A stretch of DNA of 64,000 nt. Origin: Siphonodentalium dalli. Its lineage: Eukaryota > Mollusca > Scaphopoda > Gadilida > Siphonodentaliidae. The position numbers were made by a program, and so were the translations under genes. The notes below the pieces were generated by a model, which saw only the letters and a program-made list of their open reading frames with translations, ran no database searches and was not told where the DNA came from. This document shows positions 43,216 through 56,039 of this stretch, piece by piece. The stretch lies in the NCBI GenBank assembly GCA_032622095.1, contig CP136062.1, positions 4,774,001-4,838,000 on the forward strand, in the 5' to 3' direction. How positions within the stretch are numbered: position 1 is the stretch's first letter; each line of letters opens with the position of its first letter.

Positions 43216-44229
43216 GCCTTTTCTTTAGTTTGCCTTGTTCTTGATATGAATATCACGAGAGGCTGTTCACAAAGAAAATCATGCCAAGAATTTCTAATCC
43301 GCCTACGCCCTATACTATAGATATAATATTCTACCTACTCAAAACCTCGGAATTGAAAAGATATCGACACACATTGATGGGACTCGTTCGCGTGAAACGA
43401 AACAGAACAAAATAGCGAAAATGACACCGCGTATCGTAATTTAAGATGCCATGTGAGGACACCCTATTCAACTCGCGAATGAGAAAACACGCCTATTAAT
43501 TGTTGATGGGCGGTTGTAAGGGTATTATTACACTTTAGAGCCATGTATAGTTCTGGTCTACTTTTTCGTCTTGATAATATACATGTCAGTCACTGGAACG
43601 GGAAGATGTGTATGTTCGTGATAATTGATTTAAACGATACAAACAACACTGCAGCTTATAAGTGAGAGACGCGAGTTGAACATTTTTAACACACATCGGA
43701 AAGCTTTCAAGTTATCAGTTGGCTGTTCATTTCTCAAAAGGTAAGTTCAAAGGGCCCAATGCCTTCATGGGTTCATGTGAACGTGTTTATAATGTGATTA
43801 GAACACAATTCCATTGTTACAATTGTTCCCGATTGTATGGAAAAGTATACTTTTCCGACGGGTTAGCGATTGAATGCTAAATGATTGGGTAATTGTTTGG
43901 CACGCCATTCATGCAAATATATCGCAAAGGCGCAATGTAACAATGTGTAAGCAAAAATCGCGTGTTCAATCGATACAAGAAAACCATAGTCAGAAATGGT
44001 AACGCCACCAATATCATATTATTAGCCATAAATATAAATTATAATACAATTATTCTATAAACTAGCTTTCAAATTTTATGTGGGAAATTTGCATACTTCT
44101 ATATTTCAAGTTTTCCCGTTTCTCGTGTTATACATTACTTTCTTCAAACTGTCTTCTTTATTACACAAGCTGATGGGCCCGACTTCGTCCGGGATGTTTC
44201 CCATCTGATTTCCGGCGAAAGGCGCGATT
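43216..44229. other. Unassigned host DNA
   Basis: No array, transposon end or gene recognised. Confidence 0.4.
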
Positions 44230-44745
44230 TGACCTTCAATTGACTATTTCGAAAGTCAAGGTCAGGTCAGGATCATGATTTGACCCGTCCAAAACACCCC
44301 CACCCGGAGAAAAGTACCAGTAGGTATCAAATTTCGTCGAAATCCGTCCGTTTTACCCCACTTGACCTTTAATTAACAATTTTGAAGGTCAAGGTAAGGT
44401 CGGAGTCATGATTTGACCCGTCCAAAACACTCCCCCGACAAAAGTACACATAGGTATCAAATTTCGTCGAAATCCATCCGTTTTACCCGATTTGACCTTT
44501 GATTGACCACATTGAAGGTCAAGGTCACGCCGATGTCACGATTTGACCCGTTCAAATCACTCCCCGGACAAAATTATCCCTAGGTATCAAATTTCGCCGA
44601 AATTTGTCCGTTTTACCCAAATTGACATTGCATTGACAGTTTTAAAGGTCAAGGTCAGGTCGGGCTCACGATTTGACCCATCCAAAACACTTCCCGGACA
44701 CAAACACCCACAAGTATCAAATTACGTTGAAATCTATGGAAAGCC
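44230..44745 (+). repeat. ~130-bp tandem repeat, 4 copies
   Basis: GATTTGACCCGTCCAAAACA recurs near 44276, 44409, 44540 and 44668 with GGTATCAAATTTCGTCGAAA and GAAGGTCAAGGTCAGGTCGG in each unit. TGACCTTTAATTGAC/GGTCAAGGTCA words resemble nuclear-receptor half-sites, though the whole unit is repeated, not just these words. Confidence 0.85.
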
Positions 44746-45184
44746 GAAGAGGACATGTTAGTTGCTAATTGCTAGATATACGACGCACCAATTTTCGCGG
44801 TATTTTAAAGGTGTTTCAAACTAGGAGATAGAAGAATTCTGCGTTTCAAATGGTGATGAATTATAGTAATTTATTCAAATTTTATGGCATAAATTGTTAT
44901 TAAAACCGTATATACTATAACAAAAATGAATGACTCGAAAATTAAGTGGGCCTTTATACAAAGTCACAATTGCAGTTAGGCTCATCTCATACTCGTTTAA
45001 TCAGCGATATTCTGCTGCGCAGTTTGTTATAGTTCCCAGTATTCATTGAGCGTTATAGCCCCACTGTTATAATTTGCCTTTAGCAGGCGTACTATTGCTT
45101 CAGATTATTGAGATATTAGGTCACACGTAATGACATTAAATCGCATGGAAACATAGCAATTGTGTGGGCTGCTTGGCGTGAATA

Positions 45185-45995
45185 TTTAATGAGAAATAAA
45201 GTCATACGTAATGACATTAAACTCAAGAAAACCCGCGAAAACAAAACAAAATCACATTTAATGTTTTAAGTTATTTCCTTCATAAAAAGAATCTTCGTGA
45301 TAATGAACCCTCCCAATACTTTAGAATATAGAATTAACCTTAAAATAACAAAAACCTTCGGAATACAGAACCTTCGGAATAACGAACCTTCTGATTGGTG
45401 AACCTTCGGAATAGCGAACATTCAGAGAAATTTCGGAATAGTGGACATTCTTGATAGTGAACCTTCAGAATAGAGAGATGCCCCCAATATTCATAGTATA
45501 TGCCCAGAGTTCAAAGTATGGCCCATAAAATCTTAAATTTGTCCCTTAAAATATTGAACTCCAAATTGGAGCACACACAGAACATCACTTAAGTCAACTG
45601 TACCTGTGTCATGTCCCAATGCGGGAGGGTCCACAATATACCACAACATTCATATTATATGCCAAAAATTCAAAAGTATGGGCCCACGTAATGACATTAA
45701 ATCTCAAGAAAACCCGCGAAAACAAAACAAAATCACATTTAATGTTCTAAGTTAAGTTATTTCCACCTGTATCTGTATCGGTATGCGCACAGGATCAGTT
45801 CGGATGTGAGCGCACACTCCGTAAAAATAATCTTTGTGATAATGAACCCTCTCAAATTAGTCTCAATACTTTAGAATATAGAATTAACCTAAAAATAACA
45901 AAAACCTTCGGAATAGAGAACCTTCGGAATAGCGGACTTTCGGGATAGCGAACCTTCATAATAGAAACATGCCCCCACAAGTACACCGGTGACGT
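45185..45995 (+). repeat. Duplicated ~300-bp segment with AACCTTCGGAATAG minisatellite
   Basis: AAACCCGCGAAAACAAAACA at 45230 and 45712, and TTTAGAATATAGAATTAACC at 45321 and 45871, show two copies ~500 bp apart. Each ends in a short array of GAACCTTCGGAATAGCG units (six or more in the first, four in the second) and ATGCCCCC. Confidence 0.78.
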
Positions 45996-46241
45996 AAACA
46001 CATGTGCTAATCGTTGTTGTACTATCGTGACTCTATCGGTACGATTTATACTCGGTACGAAATAACAATAATAATACAGTCGCCCAGTGGATTATCGATC
46101 GACCACAGAATATGAAAATCTGCTTACCAAGCAACACCACGGTGTGGCGTAATAACAATAATTGCAGCTAAAAGCTGCGCGCGGATTTTTTTGCACGTTT
46201 ATAAAAGTCATGGGCTGATCTACATTATATATCAGCTTTCG

Positions 46242-49200
46242 CGGATACATGCGTTGTATTTATTATGTATAGTCAAAGTCCTTCTAATGAGTTTATTAAA
46301 GGTCAGATACATGCGTTGTATTTATTATGTATAGTCAAAGTCCTTCTACTGAGTTTATTAAAGGTCAGATACATGCGTTGTATTTATTATGTATAGTCAA
46401 AGTCCTTCTAATGAGTTTATTAAATGTCAGACACCTGTGTTGTATATATTAGGTATAGTCAAAGTCCTTCTAATGAGTTTATTAAAGGTCAGATACCTGC
46501 GTTGTATATATTATGTATAGTCAATGTACTTCTAATGAGTTTACTAAAGGTCAGATACATGCGTTGTATTTATTATGTAGAGTCAAAGTCAAAGTCCTTC
46601 TAATCAGTTTATTAAAGGTCAGATACCTGTGTTGTATGTATTAGGTATAGACAAAGTCCTAATGAGTTTATTAAAGGTCAGATACATGCGTTGTATTTAT
46701 TATGTATAGTCAAAATCCTTCTAATGAGTTTATTAAAAGTCAGATATATGCGTTGTATTGATTCGGTATAGTCAAAGTCCTTATAATGAGTTTATTAAAG
46801 GTCAGATACATGCGTTGTATTTATTATGTATAGTCAAAGTCCTTCTAATGAGTTTACTAAAGGTTATATACCTGCGTTGTATATATTAGGTATAGTCAAA
46901 GTCCTTCTAATGAGTTTATTAAAGGTCAGATACATGCGTTGTATTTATTATGTATAGTCAATTTCCTTCTAATGAGTTTATTAAAGGTCAGATACATGCG
47001 TTGTATTTATTATGTATAGTCAAAGTCCTTCTAATGAGTTTATTAAAGGTCAGACACCTGTGTTGTATATATTAGGTATAGTCAAAGTCCTTCTAATGAG
47101 TTTATTAAAGGTCAGATACCTGCGTTGTATATATTATGTATAGTCAATGTCCTTCTAATGAGTTTACTAAAGGTCAGATACATGTGTTGTATTTATTATG
47201 TAGAGTCAAAGTCAAAGTCCTTCAAATCAGTTTATTAAAGGTCAGATACCTGTGTTGTATGTATTAGGTATAGACAAAGTCCTTCTAATCAGTTTATTAA
47301 AGGTCAGATACATGCGTTGTATTTATTATGTATAGCCAAAGTCCTTCTAATCAGTTTATTAAATGTCAGATACATGCGTTGTTTTAATTATGTTTAGTCA
47401 AAGTCCTTCTAATGAGTTGATTAAAGGTTAGATACCTGCGTTGTATTTATTAGGTATAGTCAAAGTCCTTCTAATGACTGTTTATTAAAGGCCAGATACA
47501 TGCGTTGTGTTTATTATGTATAGTCAAAGTCAAAGTCCTTCTAATCAGTTTATTAAAGGTCAGACACCTGTGTTGTATGTATTAGGTATAGTCAAAGTCC
47601 TTCTAATGAGTTTATTAAAGATCAGATACCTGCGTTGTATTTATTATGTATAGTCAAAGTCCTTCTAATAAGTTTATTAAAGGTCAGACACCTGTGTTGT
47701 ATTTATTAGGTATAGTCAAAGTCCTTCTAATGAGTTTATTGAAGGTCAGATACCTGCGTTGTATTTATTATGTATAGTCAAAGTCATTATAATGAGTTTA
47801 TTAAAGGTCAGATACATGCGTTGTATTTATTATGTAGAGTAAAAGTCCTTCTAATGAGTTTATTAAAGGTCAGATACCTGTGTTGTATGTATTAGGTATA
47901 GTCAAAGTCCTTCTAATGAGTTTATTAAAGGTCAGACACCTGTGTTGTATGTATTAGGTATAGTCAAAGTCCTTATAATGAGTTTATTAAAGGTCAGATA
48001 CCTGCATTGTTTTTATTATGTATAGTCAAAGTCATTATAATGAGTTTATTAAAGGTCAGATACCTGCGTTGTATTTATTATGTATAGTCAAAGTCAAAGT
48101 CCTTCTAATGAGTTTATTAAAGGTCAGATACCTGCGTTGTATTTATTATGTATAGTCAAAGTCCTTCTAATGAGTTTATTAAAGGTCAGATACCTGCGTT
48201 GTATTGATTCGGTATAGTCAAAGTCCTTCTAATGAGTTTATTAAAGGTTAGATACCTGTGCTGTATTTATTATGTATAGTCAAAGTCCTTCTAATGAGTT
48301 TATTAAAGGTCAGATACCTGCGTTGTATTTATTATGTATAGTCAAAGTCAAAGTCCTTCTAATGAGTTTACTAAAGGTTAGATACCAGCGTTGTATTTAT
48401 TATGTATAGTCAAAGTCATTATAATGAGTTCATTAAAGGTCAGGTACCTGCGTTGTATTTATTATGTATAGTCAAAATCATTCTAATGAGTGTATTAAAG
48501 GTCAGATATCTGCGTTGTATTTAGTATGTATAGTCAAAGTCATTATAATGAGTTTATTAAAGGTCCGATACATGCGTTGTATTTATTATGTATAGTCAAA
48601 ATCCTTCTAATGAGTTTATTAAAGGTCAGATACCTGCGTTGTATTTATTATGTATAGTCAAAGTCCTTCTAATTAGTTTATTAACGGTCAGATACATGCG
48701 TTGTATTTATTATGTATAGTCAAAATCCTTCTAATGAGTTTATTAAAGGTCAGATACCTGCGTTGTATTTAGAATGTATAGTCAAAGTCATTATAATGAG
48801 TTTTCTAAAGGTTAGATACCTGCGTTGTATTTAGTATGTATAGTCAAAGTCCTTCTAATGAGTTTACTAAAGGTCAGGTACCTGCGTTGTATTTATTTTG
48901 TATAGTCAAAGTCCTTCTAATGAGTTTATTAAAGGTCAGATACATGCGTTGTGTTTAGTATGTATAGTCAAAGTCCTTCTAATTAGTTTACTAAAGGTTA
49001 GATACCTGCGTTGTATTTAGTATGTATAGTCAAAGTCCTTCTAATGAGTTTATTAAAGGTCAGATACCTGCGTTGTATTTATTATGTATAGTAAAAGTCC
49101 TTCTAATTAGTTTATTAAAGGTCAGATACATGCGTTGTATTTATTATGTATAGTCAAAGTCCTTCTAATGAGTTTATTAAATGTCAGATACATGCGTTGT

Positions 49201-49325
49201 ATTGATTCGGTATAGTCAAAGTCAAAGTCCTTCTAACGAGTTTATTAAAGGTCAGATACCTGCGTTGTATTTATTATGTATAGTAAAAGTCCTTCTAATG
49301 ACTGTTTATTAAGGGTCAGATGCAT
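46242..49325 (+). repeat. 62-bp satellite array, ~50 copies (3.1 kb)
   Basis: Head-to-tail 62-bp units containing CAGATACATGCGTTGTATTT, ATTATGTATAGTCAAAGTCC and TTCTAATGAGTTTATTAAAG. Variants are systematic: ATGCG/CCTGCG/CCTGTG, TATGTA/TAGGTA, a GTCAAA duplication, and GATTCGG. Units near 46428-46660 recur in the same order near 47051-47280, a shift of about ten units, indicating a partial higher-order repeat. No ORF runs through it. Confidence 0.95.
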
Positions 49326-50349
49326 GTTTGGCCCAAATTTTCTGGTATTTCTAAATGGATTTTATCAAAATATGTCGGGAGGATACACTATTTAATTTAC
49401 TTCACTTTTATTGCATGGAAAATATTTAAAATTTCACAGTGTTAAGGTACCAAGCACCTTTGTAGATTAGATTTCTTTCAAAGGTGCAGTTCATATATGC
49501 ATGATATCATATCTGAAGATCATGAGAGGAGACTTAATTTTTGTTGATTCATGAAATTTTATTAGTTTCACTTAGAAAGACTATATGTATACCCACAAAT
49601 AATTTTCTATGTTTGAGAATTTTCATGTCATTCATGTTGTTCAATGAAAAATTGGGCTGAGGTGAGTTCTGGGTCATGGCTTCATAACCAAGTTAAAGCT
49701 GACCACCATTTCTTTTAACACCTCGACCTAATTTCCAGTTGATTCTGCACTGCTTGAGTGGACCACACTACATATCAACATTTGTTTCCATTGGGCTGGA
49801 ATATCTTTATACTTCATTGTAATATATTGGGGTATGACACAATATTATGCAATTAACAATCTAACTCCATATAATGATACAACTGAATCCTGCTCTCATG
49901 AAGCCAACAATAAGCTGTTTAGTGATTGGAGTGTTGTGTGAAATTATTAATTATTCCAGCAGTGCTTTGTACCGAAAGGGACAACAAAGAACATAATATT
50001 TTCAAACTCCCAAATGTATTATAATCCATTGTTTTTGTCACCTCTTAATAATTGCTCAGATTCTGCGAATAATGATGATGTGTAAAATTCAAGATATTTT
50101 GTGCGATAGATCCAGAGAAATTCTTTGTTGAAAATCTCTTGCCATATTTGGCTGTAATTATGAAAAACTCGCGTCTCCATCTTAATCAGACAAATAACGC
50201 ACGATGTCTATTTCTTTCTGGAAGTTCAAGATCTCCCTGACCTCAACCAAAACATAGAGTTATTGAACTTACATAGATACAATGCATTGCCAGTGAGATA
50301 CCACATCCTACCCCTACTAATCGTAGACACAATCAGGATTTTCTTTTTC
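49326..50349. other. Unassigned host DNA
   Basis: AT-rich, no gene or array recognised. The border with the satellite is sharp at about 49325 (TTTGGCCCAAATTTTC). Confidence 0.45.
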
Positions 50350-50793
50350 TTTAAGATGCCTCCCTGATCGTCTGGAATATACATTGCTTGATGTCCTCCC
50401 ATCAAGTTTCTGGTCAACCAATGGTTGATCTGGGTCTATTGGAACTGTATCCAAACCTCCTGATCGTCCTGCATATACATAGCTTGATGTCCTCCCATCA
50501 AGTTTCAGTTCAACCAATGGTTGATCTGAGTCTATTTGAACTGTGTCCACATCTACTGTGATGCCAGTAAAAGGTTGATCAGAGTCTATTTCCACTGTGT
50601 CAGTTGAACATAGTTGAGAACTAGGATATTGTCTTATGTATTCTGCATATCTAGTAACAAACACACGGACCCTGGCTCTTACGGACCCTGGCTTTTTACG
50701 GCCCTCCGGCTCATACGGACCTGGCTTATACGGACCCCGGCTGTTACGGACCCTGGCTTTTACGGAGCTCCGACTCATACGGATTTCATTCAA
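50350..50793 (-). CDS. Repeat-encoded ORF, doubtful gene
   Basis: A 158-codon minus frame (50317-50793). Its C-terminal half has two and a half ~31-residue repeats (DTVQIDSDQPLVELKLDGRT, then SSYVYAGRSGG), mirrored by ~95-bp DNA repeats. Its N-terminal part is translated from a TACGGACCCTGGC minisatellite. It lies in the left arm of the inverted structure 50655-51600. It could be a transposon-internal or host exon fragment, but conservation between repeats is at DNA level too, so coding is unproven. Confidence 0.3.
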
Positions 50794-51600
50794 ATTAAAT
50801 TAAAATTTATTTTATTTATATTTTTATTTTATTTTGTATATATCTTCTAAATGATTATAAAGGATTATTTCCTTTTAACTTTAAATTATATTTGTTTGTT
50901 ACTCACTTGTTGTAAGATAATACAATGTATAACTGACTTATTTCCGTTGTGTTCTGGCTTGTAAACATTTAGTGAATGGTGTTCATACCTGAACATTAAA
51001 ATGATAGGATACTACTGTATACGTTATCGAACGATGCGAAGAACATATTAATTTTGACAAAAGTGAGATGGTCCCATAAATGGCCTATTGACTATTTGGT
51101 GTTATGTGCCCTATAATCACGTTACTTTTGTATACACACGTGTGTGTGATACTTTCACCGCTGTATAAACATACACGCTATGATGAGTGGTCAGTCATTG
51201 ATGATCAGCATGAATCCACTGAGTTCGATTTGTTGTGAAAACAGGTTTTTAAAAACAAATATGATATATAGATTTCTTAAGATTTTTAAGATCGACAATG
51301 GTTTTAGGAAAGGCAACAGAAAGCTAGTATCCAGTGGCGGCTATATGCTTTGTTTAGAAGCGACCCAGAAGAAGATATGAATTTTGTCAGTATTTTAATT
51401 TATTTTATTTTAATCTATTTAAATAAAGAAACATATACCTATATAATTAAAACATTTTAGTTTAGTTTGAATTGAGGTCCGTGTGAGCAGGAGGTCCGTA
51501 AAACACATAGTCCGTAAAAGCCGGGGTCCGTAAAAGCCAGGGTCCGTATCAGCAGGGTCCGTAAGAGCCAGGGTCCGTATCAGCCGGCATTCGTATTTAT
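50655..51600. mobile_element. Foldback-like element with minisatellite arms
   Basis: The left arm (50660-50785) holds seven or more TACGGACCCTGGCTNTTA units of 17-19 bp. The right arm (51476-51600) holds the reverse complement, GGTCCGTAAAAGCCAGGGTC. The spacer is ~690 bp, AT-rich, with a 66-codon chance frame. Long inverted arms built of short direct repeats are the hallmark of foldback elements. Confidence 0.65.
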
Positions 51601-51784
51601 CACTTCAAAGATATTTGAGGCTAAGTCTCGAATAACCACATTTTTTGTTGGTTCGAACTGAGGAGTTAATTTTGTTCTGCCTGAAACTGGCCAACATCAT
51701 AATATCATCCACTTTAATTCCATCTGAGTAAGATTTGTGAAACATTACTACTTTCTGCTAAACACCTTCACTGAAAAACTTTAC

Positions 51785-51968
51785 CGTGTCAAATGACACG
51801 ATAAGTTGTCCATATAAAGCGCTTCAAATGACACAGTAAACATGTCATGTGACACAGTAAACGTGTCATGCGACACACCAATCGTGTCAGGTGACACTCT
51901 AAACGCGCCACAGAGTTGTCCATAGAAAGCGCGCCAGGCGTGTTAAGTGACACGTTTGGGCCGACACG
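51785..51968. repeat. GTGTCATGTGACAC palindromic short tandem repeat
   Basis: Six or more ~20-bp units with GTGTCA(N)TGACAC cores (AACGTGTCATGCGACAC, ATCGTGTCAGGTGACAC). AGTTGTCCATA.AAAGCGC is duplicated at 51805 and 51915, framing part of the array. Confidence 0.8.
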
Positions 51969-52830
51969 TGAGTGTCTGTATGGCCAATGGTGAGGTGAAC
52001 AGGTATACAAGGAGTGACTGTATTATCATGAATGTGGCGAATATGTATACAGAGAGTGACTATATGGTCATGGGTAAGGTGTATGAGTATACCCGGTGTG
52101 CCTGTATGGCTGTAAGGTCATGTGTAGGGTGTACGGGTATACATAAGTGTGACTGTATGGTTATGGAGAGATAAGTGTATAAAGTGAGTGGCTATATCGC
52201 CATTAGTGAGGTGCATATGTTTACCTAGAGTGATTCTATGTATATCATGCATGTCTATTTTGCCATGGGTTTGGTGAACATGTATACAGTGAGTGACGTA
52301 TGACCAACGGTGAGGTGAATTTGTATACAATGATTGACTGTATGATGATGACTGTGTTGAATATAGGTACACAGTGGGTGACTATATGGTCATGGGTCAA
52401 GTGTATGAGTATACCTAGTGTGCCTGCATGGTGACTCATGGCTGTATGGGCATGTATGGGGTGTACATGTATACACGAGTCTGGATATATATGGTCATGG
52501 GTGAGGGGTACGTATATCAAGCGAGTGGTTATATGGCCAATGGTGAGATGCATTGCATATGTATACATGGAGTGACTCTATGGTCATGGATGGGGTGAAA
52601 ATGTTTATCTTGAATGGCTATTTTGACCATGGCGAATAGGTACACGGGGATTGACCGTATGGCCAATGGTGAGATGAATAGGTATACAAGGATTAACTTA
52701 TGGTCATGAAAGTGGTGAGTAGGTATACAGGGAGTGAATATCTTGTCATTTGTGTGGTGTTTATGTATATATATGGAGTGACTGTATGTTACTGGGTTGG
52801 TTATACATGTGTACATTGGGTTGCTATTGC
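51969..52830 (+). repeat. Degenerate ~55-bp minisatellite
   Basis: About 15 units of GTATACA..GAGTGACT.TATGGTCATGGGTGAGGTG type with variable spacing. It produces several His/Thr-rich chance frames on the minus strand. Not coding. Confidence 0.82.
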
Positions 52831-53181
52831 TTTCCACAATAACTCAATGACATATTAGTCGATAGAGAGGTCATGTCAGAGAGTTCTCCATCTTGATGCC
52901 GTTTATGCACGTTGGAGAAAATGGTAAATTATTTCCCCCTGATAATAGTTAATAAATTTTGAGGCTAATGGGCAGGTGATTCAAGTCAAATGTACAGAAG
53001 AATGCACTTATTGGGTTCCATTCCTTCACAGGTAATGATACCTTCCAAAAAGGAAAAAAAAAATTGTCTGGAAGTTGCTGGAAAGACGATCAAAATATAT
53101 GGAAGTCATGGCATATTTAGGAATGAATTGGGTTTTGGACAGTGACACGCATGTGCTTAATATGTTCAAAGTTCGAGAAAA

Positions 53182-53418
53182 GTGAATCAAGCTAGGCGGA
53201 TAATGTTCCCACAGAAGTTCGAGAATCAGCAGCAGCTACTTGATCTTTCTACACTTCCACCATGTGAGGAATCTTTAATTCTACACTCAAAACGATCCAA
53301 CATGATAACAAAACAGTGGAGACTTGAAACCGTTGCCAAACCAACCACTCCCGGTTTAGCACTTCATGGATGGACGGCCGATAGGCAGCCTGAGTTGTTT
53401 GAACCATTATCCCGGTAA
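53182..53418 (+). CDS. Candidate exon of a transposon-derived protein
   Basis: An open frame without a good start codon: KFENQQQLLDLSTLPPCEES, then LILHSKRSNMITKQWRL, then GLALHGWTADRQPELFEPLS. The order LPPC..SL..H..R.N....W....HGW is that of the C-terminal part of large proteins linked to invertebrate transposons (often annotated with tesmin/CXC or KRAB-A names). The frame ends at CCCGGTAAGATG, a good 5' splice donor, so it may be an internal exon. It is isolated: no partner exon is seen nearby. Confidence 0.4.
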   Translation: MNQARRIMFPQKFENQQQLLDLSTLPPCEESLILHSKRSNMITKQWRLETVAKPTTPGLALHGWTADRQPELFEPLSR

Positions 53419-54152
53419 GATGTTGCACAGAAATTATATTGACTGATACCATCACATTTAATTTGATGAAATTGACAATGAAGATGAGATTGCATAATCC
53501 GTGGGCAGAACTATTGCAATTTATGATATGAATTATATCCACTTAAGTATGAACAACCTTTCGAGTTTAGTATAGCATACAATTGAGAGCATTGAGAACA
53601 CTATCTTGTGGTAGGGTTAAGTTTTACTTTATTTCTCAATTCTGGTCTGGTACATGATTATAGCATTTCATGTCTGATATTGGGGAAGAATTCATGCTTA
53701 TTGTGGTGCATGTTGTGCAGCTGTATCCATACAACTGACAAAGTGATGGGAATTTTTCAGAAAATGTTCACTTAAAATCAAAATTTTAGCTAATTTATTC
53801 AAAAAAAATCAAAAAGTTTAACAAAAATAGATTCTACCATAACATAAACCTCCTCAGATACATGCTAATTCCATGATATATGATAAGACTCTGAATTGGT
53901 TAACAAAACAGAACGAAAACGGGCTATTCTGACTTGACAGGTATTTTCAGATAGAAAATCAGTTTTAGGGGGGTGGGTTAAGTTTTTGGGAAAAATGAAT
54001 ATTGTATAGGAAATCTTCTGGAATTTTTTTTGGAAAAAGCACTACAATTTATGCATTTTTTGGGGCATTTTCGTTAATTTTTCAAAAAAATTGTTGATTA
54101 ATATAACTTTTTGCACATAATAAATGTTAAGCAACCCAGATAGAATAAATAT
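53419..54152. other. Unassigned host DNA
   Basis: AT-rich, no gene or repeat recognised. Confidence 0.4.
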
Positions 54153-54988
54153 CTGATATGCAGTGTTCACCCTGCCGTTAGCAAATTTAGCAAATTGCGA
54201 AAAAAAATACGAAGTGGCTAAAATAATATGCTTGTGGCTAAAAATATGGCGACAAACATTTTATGTGTCGAACGGGGAATCAACGACAATTTATTGTAAA
54301 CAAAGAGACTTAACGTTATTAGCGAGAGATGACGAGAAGTGCGAGATTACGGGTGTGTTCTATTAGCTATAATATAGTTAATGATCGTTTAGAGGTGGAT
54401 TCTTAAGACGCTATATAGCACAATTGAGTAAACATAGGTTTATGAAATGGCTTCCTGTGTGACAAAAGAGGTTTATTGTACGGTGTTCTAAACTGATTGC
54501 AAAAGAGTGAAGTCGTATATACGCTCAATTCAATAGCTTCTCACATTCCCCCGCAATGGATAGTGTTGAATGGGACGAGACTCGCGCCTGTTATGAATCA
54601 GTATAGGCTTTAGGGGCAATTAATTTGAATAGACCAACGCATTCAGGCTTTGTTAACTAATTCGGAAGTGTGGATACCACAGGGCCTCCAATTGACCAGT
54701 TTGATTTTGAACTTGCATTCAGAAAGTGGAAAGATGTGAAATCGCGTAGGATTTTTAACAGTGTTTGAAATTTGAACGTTATTGTTAATTTATTGATATT
54801 GTATATTGTTATGTGTTAAAAGTGCTGATAACTTTGAGTAAATTAATGTTTATATCGTATTACATCTTGTGCTAATTTATCCCATAATATGTGGCTAAAC
54901 TTTTTTTAAAAGTGGCTAACAAAATTGCACAAGTGGTTAAAAAAATGGCTACAAAAAATTTCGGACCAGGGCGAACACTGCTGATATG
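54153..54988. mobile_element. hAT-type non-autonomous transposon with 8-bp duplication
   Basis: The element proper is 54161-54980 (820 bp). The ends CAGTGTTCACCCTG and CAGGGCGAACACTG are inverted with one mismatch. The flanks are CTGATATG at 54153-54160 and 54981-54988, a perfect 8-bp target duplication. The interior carries AGTGGCTAAAA words near both ends and no transposase. CAGTG ends plus 8-bp duplications define hAT. Confidence 0.92.
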
Positions 54989-56039
54989 CAAGTATATTTT
55001 ATTCAACATTTGTCTTATTTTATTGGTTTTCCTGATTATACTGAAATTTGCAGGTCAAAAACACCAAAAAGGTAAAAAATATATATATTTCCCACTTGCT
55101 CCGCCCTGGATACCTCAGTGTTTTGGAACCCCCATGTGACAAGGATAATTGGAGATAGCGTCAAAATTTCTACCCTTTCGTGTGACACTACCCTCATCTG
55201 GAGGCCGGTCTATGTCCCTAGAGAAATTTACATTGAACAGCCTTTAACGGCTAAAGGAGAGTAATCAGTTCTATACAAACGGTTGTCAAGGAGTACACTA
55301 AATAAAATGCGAGCATGGTTTCTTAATCCTTCAAAACACTAGTAGTATATATGCAATGAATGGGTAAAGTTTAAGAATCAATGCTGAAATAATTTTGTAT
55401 CACGAAGATGCTTGTTGTGTTGCCTAATTAATGGTCATTGGAACAACATATTAGCTGATTAGTATGTGCATATATGATATCGTTGACATGGAAACAGGTT
55501 TTTTCCTGACACATTACCCATAGCCGGGAGTAATTGATTGGTGTTTTGTCTATGCAATTATCATGTTTGAAATAAAAGAAATGTACACGCATTCCACCAC
55601 AATTGGGATACAGGCAATACATAAATTATAGTATTTAAGAACTGCAATTTCGATCAAATGGCTGCCATTTAATCCGCTATTTTGAATTTACCCATAATAT
55701 ATAAGATAATGTTGTCAACGGGTATACAGTCTGATACATGTCCGACCAACATAGCAGTGTTTCTCGCAGTTACTGGTCAACCGTAATTTACAATGGCTTA
55801 GAATGGGAGGAAAACAAACGTTTTCACCAAAATGGTTGCCATGTCAACCATGACAAATTTCCAGTTTGGTATGATATCCAAAATTACTATTCATGTGTTT
55901 CAGATGTGTGCCAAATGTTGCACTTTTACCATAACATGCACAAATTGTCATATATCCGCCCCACTAATAACATCCCATGTATAAGGATGACTGTGGCCCA
56001 TTTACGTATACAAGTTATGAAATAAAAAATGTTGGTGAG
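54989..56039. other. Unassigned host DNA
   Basis: A 95-codon plus frame (55738-56025; CHVNHDKFPVWYDIQNYYSC) is Tyr/His/Cys-rich but matches no family I know and has no promoter or splice context. Confidence 0.4.

Noticed and set aside
44230-44745. GGTCAAGGTCA words as a nuclear-receptor response cluster
   Set aside because: They are part of a ~130-bp tandem unit conserved along its whole length, so repetition explains them without regulation.
46242-49325. Possible CRISPR-like array (regular 62-bp repeats)
   Set aside because: Whole units repeat with no unique spacers, in a eukaryotic context. It is a satellite.
51789-52837. His/Thr/Ile-rich minus-strand frames
   Set aside because: They coincide with the ~55-bp minisatellite and its period.
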